From positions 1 to 9,751 of the forward strand of contig WAPY01000051.1 of the NCBI GenBank assembly GCA_015520525.1: DNA of 9,751 nucleotides. Reading direction: 5' to 3'. Made by a program: the position numbers and the translations under genes. This document shows positions 5,234-9,751 of this stretch, one piece after another. A model generated the notes under the pieces. The model was not told the origin of the DNA. It ran no database searches and was given only the letters and a program-made list of their open reading frames with translations. Position 1 is the stretch's first letter; each line of letters begins with the position of its first letter. The DNA comes from Candidatus Woesearchaeota archaeon (GTDB lineage: Archaea; Nanobdellota; Nanobdellia; Woesearchaeales; WAPY01).

Positions 5234-7615
5234 TTACTCAGTTGTGTTGGCTGCTGGAGCTGGTGCTTCAATGTTTATGTTTGTTAAGTCAGTTCCACTG
5301 ACTATAACTTCTGTTCCCTTCAATTTATCAGCGTAGTCTTTGTAGTCAGCTAAAGCTAAAGCAGCTCTTCTTGTGTCTTCAGCAGAGTAACCTGCAACTA
5401 ACAAAGCAACCTTTCCGTTGTCATGGTTGAACAACTTTATTATTGCTTTGCCCTGCTCAAATCCTGCAGTGCAGTCTGATGGGTTGCCCATCAAGGTTGC
5501 AGCAACTGTGTTGACACAAGGTCCGCCAACAACGATCAAGTTCTTATCCATTGGGTCTGTTACTTCAGAGTCTAAAACAGCAGCTGTTGGGCTGATTGGA
5601 TTGACTTTTTCAGTAACTAATCCAGTGGATGTTGTCTTGGTCATTGCGTTTGTAGGTGCTAAGAACACATTGTATTTTGTAGCGTCGTCAGCATAGTGCA
5701 GTATTGTCTTGTAGCTGTCGTCGTTGTATTGGACATAAGTTCCGTATTTGGTAACACCCTCATAGTCATGGCTGTCTCCATCTTCTTCCATATCGCTACC
5801 TTTTTCAATAGAAGGTTTGTTAACCTTAACATCACTTGAATCAACACTTAAATTCACACTAACGTTTCCAGCTAGATCTTGGATTTCTGACGAAGGAACT
5901 AACCATCCATTAGTACCTGTAGCAGCCACCTCTGTAAAATTCAGAACAACACTGTTCTGATTTCCATCAGCAAAAGGCAACTCAATTCCTGCTCCATATT
6001 TTGTAAATAATGTGTTCGAACAGTTTCCATCTCCTCCTATAATCCACATCTTATGGCTTGTCTCATTAACTTTGAAAGTAACTTCCTCACCATCAAAGTT
6101 CATTGTTCCCTCTTGGTTATTACTAGAGTAAGTAAATGTCTGTGTGCTTCCAGTGGCGACATCCTTAACTTCAATGCTGTATCCATCATCTGATGTGTTA
6201 TACACTTTTCTAAGTTGCAGTACGTGTGTGTAATCTCCCTTCACATTTAAGATGAAGTACTCATTTTCTCCGATAGCATTTGTCTCATTATTGCATTTCA
6301 ACCATACCTTATGTCCATTTATGCTTAAATTGTACTTATCATTATCAAGGCGGTATGGGTCCCAAGTTATCTTCTGCCCATCTCTGTTTGTAAAGGTTAT
6401 CTGGACCTTTCTTGAGCCGTCAGGCTGTATTGTGGTAGTCTCTCTTGATGAAGCGTCGTAAGCTGGGGTTTCTCCTGTGAACTGATACTTAAAGGTACCA
6501 AATAATGGGTCAACAAACTCACTACCTGCTTTGATGTAATTAACTTCATCATCTAACTTAGAGGGAGTAACATTTAACTCAATTTGAGTCAAGTGCTCAA
6601 AGTCACCACTTGTTGTAACCCTCGCTCCATACAAAGTCTTCGCTGGATTCCCTACCTTAACGCTGTTATCATTTCTGTTGAACACTATTTTATCACTTCC
6701 AATGAACAACCTAACTCTTCCTAATGTGTCTGGATACTGTACAATTTGTATTGATTTTACATAAATCTTCTGTCCACCTATAATGTAACTCCCACCTTGT
6801 ACAACAGTTCTAGAATCTCCATTAACATCAATAACTGCTGATTTAGAATCCTCACTTCCTGATCCGAGAGCAACTCCTTCTACTTTAATAGTAACTGACT
6901 GATCTCCTAATTTAACTGTTGTCGCAGGTCCATTAGGTCCAACAGCTGGGAAAGTCTGGTCAACTGCAGCAGAGTATAGTGTTAATGTATTCGCATTTAC
7001 TTCGCTACTGTCAGAGCCAATGGTATATTGTTTACCAAACAATGTTAATGTTCCTCCTCTCATTTCAGACATATTAACCTGCTTATTAAAATTTATGTCA
7101 ATCAAATAACTTCCTGATTGGGTATTTAAGTAAGCTGTTGGATTTGTCTCATCTCCAGGCTTTCCGAACTCAGGGTCGAATGCAGGGTTCTTTATAACAA
7201 CACTGTATGGGTATGTGTCCGCAACATTGTCCGCTTTTACTTCCCCTGAAGCTAATAAGGTTGGGAAGTCAGAATCTGTAAAAGACGGCTTAACATCACT
7301 CAAATTCTTTCCATAGTATAGCTTACTGCTTGATGTTTCTATTGGCTGTCCTCCTTCGACAACTGTCTCTGATGAGCCCTGAATTGGGGTCTCTACAACA
7401 TTAGCTGCCTGTAATGCCATTCCTATTGATGTCGCTCCAATGACATCTGATGCTTTTGCGTTCTGGCCAACAACGATGTATCCGTTGAACTGTCCGTTCT
7501 GAACAAACGGAGCTGGATACTGGCTCAAATCATACGCCATTGCTCCGACAAGTGTTGCGCCGACCATGGCGACTCCCGTTCCGAGAGCAATTATACTTTT
7601 TACCAACTTTTTCAT
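5234..7615 (-). CDS. S-layer protein, archaeal (methanococcal/DPANN type)
   Basis: This 793-residue exported protein probably forms the surface lattice. A Sec signal peptide covers residues 1-27 (basic MKKLVKS, hydrophobic core, likely cut after AMA). The mature N-terminus carries FNGYIVVGQNAKASDVIGAT (43-62), the conserved N-terminal block of this family. A long Gly/Asn/Ser/Thr/Asp-rich middle suggests beta domains. The C-terminal domain has NLIVVGGPCVN (692-702), NPSDC (711-715) and LLVAGYSAEDTRRA (738-751), matching S_layer_C. Cys700 and Cys715 flank a short loop and could form a disulphide. I count 12 N-X-S/T sequons (for example NLS, NMS, NVT, NTS, NFT, NTT), consistent with N-glycosylation. 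There is no C-terminal anchor helix; the chain ends in an Ala/Pro-rich tail. The ATG is set by GGAGGT 7 nt upstream. Codon choice and base composition look richer in G+C than neighbouring genes, as expected for an abundant protein. Confidence 0.93.
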   Translation of the reverse strand: MKKLVKSIIALGTGVAMVGATLVGAMAYDLSQYPAPFVQNGQFNGYIVVGQNAKASDVIGATSIGMALQAANVVETPIQGSSETVVEGGQPIETSSSKLYYGKNLSDVKPSFTDSDFPTLLASGEVKADNVADTYPYSVVIKNPAFDPEFGKPGDETNPTAYLNTQSGSYLIDINFNKQVNMSEMRGGTLTLFGKQYTIGSDSSEVNANTLTLYSAAVDQTFPAVGPNGPATTVKLGDQSVTIKVEGVALGSGSEDSKSAVIDVNGDSRTVVQGGSYIIGGQKIYVKSIQIVQYPDTLGRVRLFIGSDKIVFNRNDNSVKVGNPAKTLYGARVTTSGDFEHLTQIELNVTPSKLDDEVNYIKAGSEFVDPLFGTFKYQFTGETPAYDASSRETTTIQPDGSRKVQITFTNRDGQKITWDPYRLDNDKYNLSINGHKVWLKCNNETNAIGENEYFILNVKGDYTHVLQLRKVYNTSDDGYSIEVKDVATGSTQTFTYSSNNQEGTMNFDGEEVTFKVNETSHKMWIIGGDGNCSNTLFTKYGAGIELPFADGNQNSVVLNFTEVAATGTNGWLVPSSEIQDLAGNVSVNLSVDSSDVKVNKPSIEKGSDMEEDGDSHDYEGVTKYGTYVQYNDDSYKTILHYADDATKYNVFLAPTNAMTKTTSTGLVTEKVNPISPTAAVLDSEVTDPMDKNLIVVGGPCVNTVAATLMGNPSDCTAGFEQGKAIIKLFNHDNGKVALLVAGYSAEDTRRAALALADYKDYADKLKGTEVIVSGTDLTNINIEAPAPAANTTE

Positions 7616-7622
7616 GTTTTCT

Positions 7623-7628
7623 ACCTCC
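7623..7628 (-). promoter_or_regulatory. Strong Shine-Dalgarno site of the S-layer gene
   Basis: On the minus strand GGAGGT lies 7 nt before the ATG (7613-7615). It is the most complete SD match that is also well spaced in the window, and it fixes the start so that a normal signal peptide results. Confidence 0.8.
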
Positions 7629-7702
7629 GTAGATTTTTTTTATTTGTTTTTATTCTTCAAACTACTCAAATTAGAATTCCGCAAACAGTAGAACACAAGA
7701 AC

Positions 7703-7718
7703 TATTTATAAACTTTTG
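7703..7718 (-). promoter_or_regulatory. Archaeal BRE/TATA promoter of the S-layer gene
   Basis: Read on the minus strand this is CAAAAGTTTATAAATA, a canonical BRE plus TATA box about 90 nt before the ATG. Transcription is expected near 7678, giving a leader of about 60 nt that is A-rich and ends in the GGAGGT SD. It sits only nine bases beyond the stop of the nucleotidyltransferase gene, so the S-layer gene has its own promoter although read-through from upstream remains possible. Confidence 0.75.
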
Positions 7719-7726
7719 CATTCATT

Positions 7727-8218
7727 TTAGAATGAAGACAGTTTATTCAACTCTTCAAACTTCCTTTTATTCTCCAAAGCTTTGTCTTGGCTTACTTCAG
7801 ACGCCTTCCTATACACCTCTTTCAGAGCGTCTAAACCCAAAATTTTAACAGTCAACCCGTAAAAATCCAACTTTTTAAAGTCTCGAGGCAAATCCTTCTG
7901 CCAAAAATCAACAGAATCAAACTCTATCTTTAAATTATCACTTAGGACTTGGAGCACATGCCATTTTTTATCATACTTAAATTTAATGCCCTTCTCCTTT
8001 AAGGCTCCAATAATCTTTGAGAAATCCTCTTCCTTAACGAGCATGTCAATATCGTTGACTTTCATTTTAAGATTTTTAGTGTAAACAAAGACCGCTAAAC
8101 TTCCATAAATAACAGGCTCAACGCCTTGTTCCTTGCAAACAAGAAGAATTTCTTTACAAAAGTTTATCAGCTTAATGAACAAGTCCTTGTTTGAAGGGAA
8201 ATCTTTTATTGAAAGCAT
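7727..8218 (-). CDS. Small nucleotidyltransferase-fold protein, substrate unknown
   Basis: This 163-residue soluble protein has the hallmarks of the Pol-beta/MNT-type nucleotidyltransferase fold: IYGSLAVFVYT (37-47, Gly39-Ser40), VNDIDMLV (54-61, Asp56 and Asp58 as metal ligands) and a third acidic position in KIEFDSVDF (97-105, probably Asp101). The C-terminal helix region contains LGLDALKEVYRKASEV, often seen in stand-alone relatives after the catalytic core. Such proteins transfer a nucleoside monophosphate to a small molecule, protein or RNA; nothing here reveals the substrate. There is no adjacent HEPN or other toxin-antitoxin partner. The ATG at 8218 is chosen; a TTG at 8239 would add seven residues. 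Neither has a clear SD, so translation may be from a short or absent leader. It reads toward the S-layer gene and away from the deacetylase gene. Confidence 0.8.
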   Translation of the reverse strand: MLSIKDFPSNKDLFIKLINFCKEILLVCKEQGVEPVIYGSLAVFVYTKNLKMKVNDIDMLVKEEDFSKIIGALKEKGIKFKYDKKWHVLQVLSDNLKIEFDSVDFWQKDLPRDFKKLDFYGLTVKILGLDALKEVYRKASEVSQDKALENKRKFEELNKLSSF

Positions 8219-8275
8219 AAGATAAATAAGTAGGTCCAATTCATTAAGATATTGAAAATTCTTTATGAGAGCCAG

Positions 8276-8287
8276 CTAAATAAAAAG
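8276..8287 (-). promoter_or_regulatory. Possible TATA box of the nucleotidyltransferase gene
   Basis: On the minus strand this reads CTTTTTATTTAG, a weak TATA-like sequence about 60 nt before the ATG at 8218, in the divergent gap between this gene and the deacetylase gene. The A+T-rich background makes the match weak. Confidence 0.3.
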
Positions 8288-8290
8288 AAA

Positions 8291-8302
8291 GAGTTAAATA
8301 TT
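8291..8302 (+). promoter_or_regulatory. Possible TATA box of the deacetylase-glycosyltransferase pair
   Basis: GAGTTAAATATT is centred about 26 nt before the ATG at 8323. That is the distance expected if transcription starts at or next to the start codon, giving a nearly leaderless message, which is common in archaea. An AAGGAAAAG stretch at 8311-8319 lies very close to the ATG and is a poor SD at that spacing. Confidence 0.4.
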
Positions 8303-8322
8303 CTTACAGTAAGGAAAAGTTC

Positions 8323-8979
8323 ATGGGGAGAGAGACAATTATGTTTATAGGGGCTCATCCTGACGATGAAGTTTATGGAGCAGGAGCCTCAATAGCAAAG
8401 TTCAGCAGTCAAGGGAAGAGGATAATAGTAATCCTATTGTCTTATGGAGAGATGTCCTCTTTTCTCATGAAGAGGAGGATTATGGTTAAAGCAAGGGTCA
8501 AAGAGGATAAAAAAGCTCAAGAGATACTTGGAGTGAGCAAGTCTTATTATTTAGGTCTTAGGGAAGGACATTTCTTAAAGGACGCTGAGGAAAAGAATAT
8601 TTACGAAGTTCTAGCAAAAATAATAAAAAAGTATAAGCCTAAAAGAATAATAACCCACAGCTCTAATGATGCGCACTCAGACCATAAAGCCACATTCAAG
8701 ATAGTTATGAGGAGTTTAGAGCTTGTAAAGCTTAAAAACGAGCCTGAAGTATACTCCTGCTCAAACATATGGGGGCCTGAGCTTGGAAACAGCAGGAGCA
8801 AGCCTCAAATGATAGTTGATGTGAGCAAATTCTTCAACAAAAAAATACAAGCTTTGAGAGTGTTTAAAACTCAAAAACTGACATTTTGGACATTGATTTG
8901 GGCCGTTTATATAAAAGCAATTCTAAACGGCATGAAAATAGGAAAAAGATACGCGGAGGTATTTTATAGGATAAAATGA
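8323..8979 (+). CDS. PIG-L/LmbE-family N-acetylglucosaminyl deacetylase
   Basis: This 218-residue protein belongs to the zinc-dependent deacetylases that remove acetyl groups from N-acetylglucosamine-type sugars on lipids, glycans or small conjugates. The N-terminal signature is FIGAHPDDEVYGAGASIAKF (8-27), with His12 and Asp15 as expected zinc ligands and Asp14 as the likely catalytic base. The second metal and active-site segment is ITHSSNDAHSDHKAT (110-124), with His121 as the third ligand and His118 nearby. YAEVF near the end is also typical of the family. There is no signal peptide, so it acts in the cytoplasm, perhaps on membrane-linked substrate. Its TGA overlaps the start of the glycosyltransferase gene (ATGA), implying coupled translation and a shared pathway. 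An ATG at 8341 with GGGGAG upstream is an alternative start but would shorten the first beta strand. Confidence 0.92.
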   Translation: MGRETIMFIGAHPDDEVYGAGASIAKFSSQGKRIIVILLSYGEMSSFLMKRRIMVKARVKEDKKAQEILGVSKSYYLGLREGHFLKDAEEKNIYEVLAKIIKKYKPKRIITHSSNDAHSDHKATFKIVMRSLELVKLKNEPEVYSCSNIWGPELGNSRSKPQMIVDVSKFFNKKIQALRVFKTQKLTFWTLIWAVYIKAILNGMKIGKRYAEVFYRIK

Positions 8980-9751
8980 AAAAACTCCTCATAGCAACGG
9001 ACAATTTTATACCGAGGCATGATGGGATTGCAGTGTTCTTGAGAGAAGCAACACCCTACTTAAAAAAATACTTTAAAATAACAATATTAGCGCCTAACTT
9101 CGGCATCAAAAAATCAACGATAAGAGAAGAGTTTAAAGGAATTAAACTTGTTCTTTTTGATTTATCACATAAGAAGTATGGGGATTACCCTCCTGCAAGA
9201 ATAAGCCTAAGAAAAATAAGCAGAGAAGTTAAAAAAGCTGATATTGTCTGGAGCCACGGGCTTCTTCCCATAAGCCTCTGGGCTCTCTTCTTCGGCTGGG
9301 TCTACAAGAAGAAAAGGATAAGCCAAATTCATTCAATAGAGTATGAGTTGGGCGCGCTGGCGTTGAAGAAGAGGGGAATTTCTCAAGCATTAATCAGGCA
9401 GACGATCAAACTTTTACTGAGGATAATTTACAACTTAAGCTCTAAGATAATTGTTCCTTCCTTTGAAGTGGCTCAGCTGATTGAGAATTTAGGGGTTAAC
9501 AAAGACAAGTTTATAGTCGGCATGGGCATAGATGTAAAGAAGTTCAAGCCCGCGAAAAATAAGAAGAACGCCAAAAAGAAGCTTGGGATAAAGGAAGACA
9601 AAATAGTTATAGGATACTGCAACAGATTGTCTTATGAAAAGGACCCGTTAACTCTGCTGAGGGCTTTCGAAGCTTTGAGGAGAGAGCATAAGAATATAAT
9701 TTTATTAGTGGTCGGCTCAGGTATAAAAGAGCTGGAGAGAAAGTTTAAAGG
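8976..9751 (+). CDS. GT4-type glycosyltransferase (partial, 3' end outside window)
   Basis: The frame starts at the ATG overlapping the deacetylase stop and stays open to the window edge, giving 258 residues of a GT-B fold retaining glycosyltransferase. The N-terminal Rossmann half starts MKKLLIATDNFIPRHDGIAV, with the HDGIAVFLRE acceptor-side loop (15-24) and SQIHSIEYELG (116-126). The linker contains VGMGIDVKKFKP (181-192), as in Glycos_transf_1/GT4 proteins. The C-terminal half shows GYCNRLSYEKDPLTLLRAF (213-231), where Arg217 and Lys222 occupy the donor-phosphate positions, and ILLVVGSG (241-248). The E-x7-E region is expected just past the edge. It would transfer a sugar from a nucleotide-sugar donor to a glycan or lipid acceptor at the inner membrane face. 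GGAGGT at 8955-8960 is 15 nt from the ATG, too far for a good SD, so coupling from the upstream gene is likely. Confidence 0.92.
   Translation, partial: MKKLLIATDNFIPRHDGIAVFLREATPYLKKYFKITILAPNFGIKKSTIREEFKGIKLVLFDLSHKKYGDYPPARISLRKISREVKKADIVWSHGLLPISLWALFFGWVYKKKRISQIHSIEYELGALALKKRGISQALIRQTIKLLLRIIYNLSSKIIVPSFEVAQLIENLGVNKDKFIVGMGIDVKKFKPAKNKKNAKKKLGIKEDKIVIGYCNRLSYEKDPLTLLRAFEALRREHKNIILLVVGSGIKELERKFK

Noticed and set aside
5418..5696. Open frame of 92 codons on the plus strand
   Set aside because: It is antisense to the conserved C-terminal S-layer domain and has no SD or promoter.
8219..8239. TTG start giving a seven-residue longer nucleotidyltransferase
   Set aside because: There is no SD before the TTG, and the ATG at 8218 keeps the complete fold.

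Overview
The window most likely comes from a DPANN-type archaeon (Woesearchaeota/Pacearchaeota/Nanoarchaeota-like). The evidence is archaeal TATA/BRE promoters with short leaders, SD-like GGAGGT/GAGGTG sites, an archaeal S-layer protein of the type seen in these lineages, a VirB11/TadA-like secretion ATPase with paired TadC/TadB-like membrane proteins, an A+T-rich Lys/Ile-rich coding style and tightly packed genes. The lineage is an inference from remembered protein style, not from a search.

Layout. (1) 1-114 is the 3' end of an unidentified gene. (2) 118-4872 on + is a four-gene operon for a type IV pilus/Tad-like surface machine behind a strong TATA box: a winged-helix plus coiled-coil protein (191-1324), a type II/IV secretion ATPase (1355-2851), and two T2SF membrane platform proteins (2877-3689 and 3691-4872). 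Gaps inside the operon are 30, 25 and 1 nt. No pilin or prepilin peptidase lies in the window. (3) 4873-5172 looks like an empty intergenic stretch but holds a decayed C-terminal fragment of glycyl-tRNA synthetase with stops, frameshifts and an internal deletion. (4) 5234-7615 on - is a 793-residue S-layer protein with signal peptide, strong SD, strong promoter and U-rich terminator. (5) 7727-8218 on - is a small stand-alone nucleotidyltransferase-fold protein directly upstream of the S-layer promoter. (6) 8323 to the window end on + is a PIG-L/LmbE-type deacetylase whose stop overlaps the start of a GT4 glycosyltransferase, cut by the window edge.

How it fits together. Nearly everything concerns the cell surface: a pilus or secretion motor, the S-layer lattice, and a two-enzyme sugar module that probably contributes to a surface glycan or glycolipid. 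The pilus operon and the S-layer gene carry the same 15-base BRE/TATA core. The least explained parts are the winged-helix/coiled-coil protein heading the pilus operon and the glyS relic between the two surface loci.
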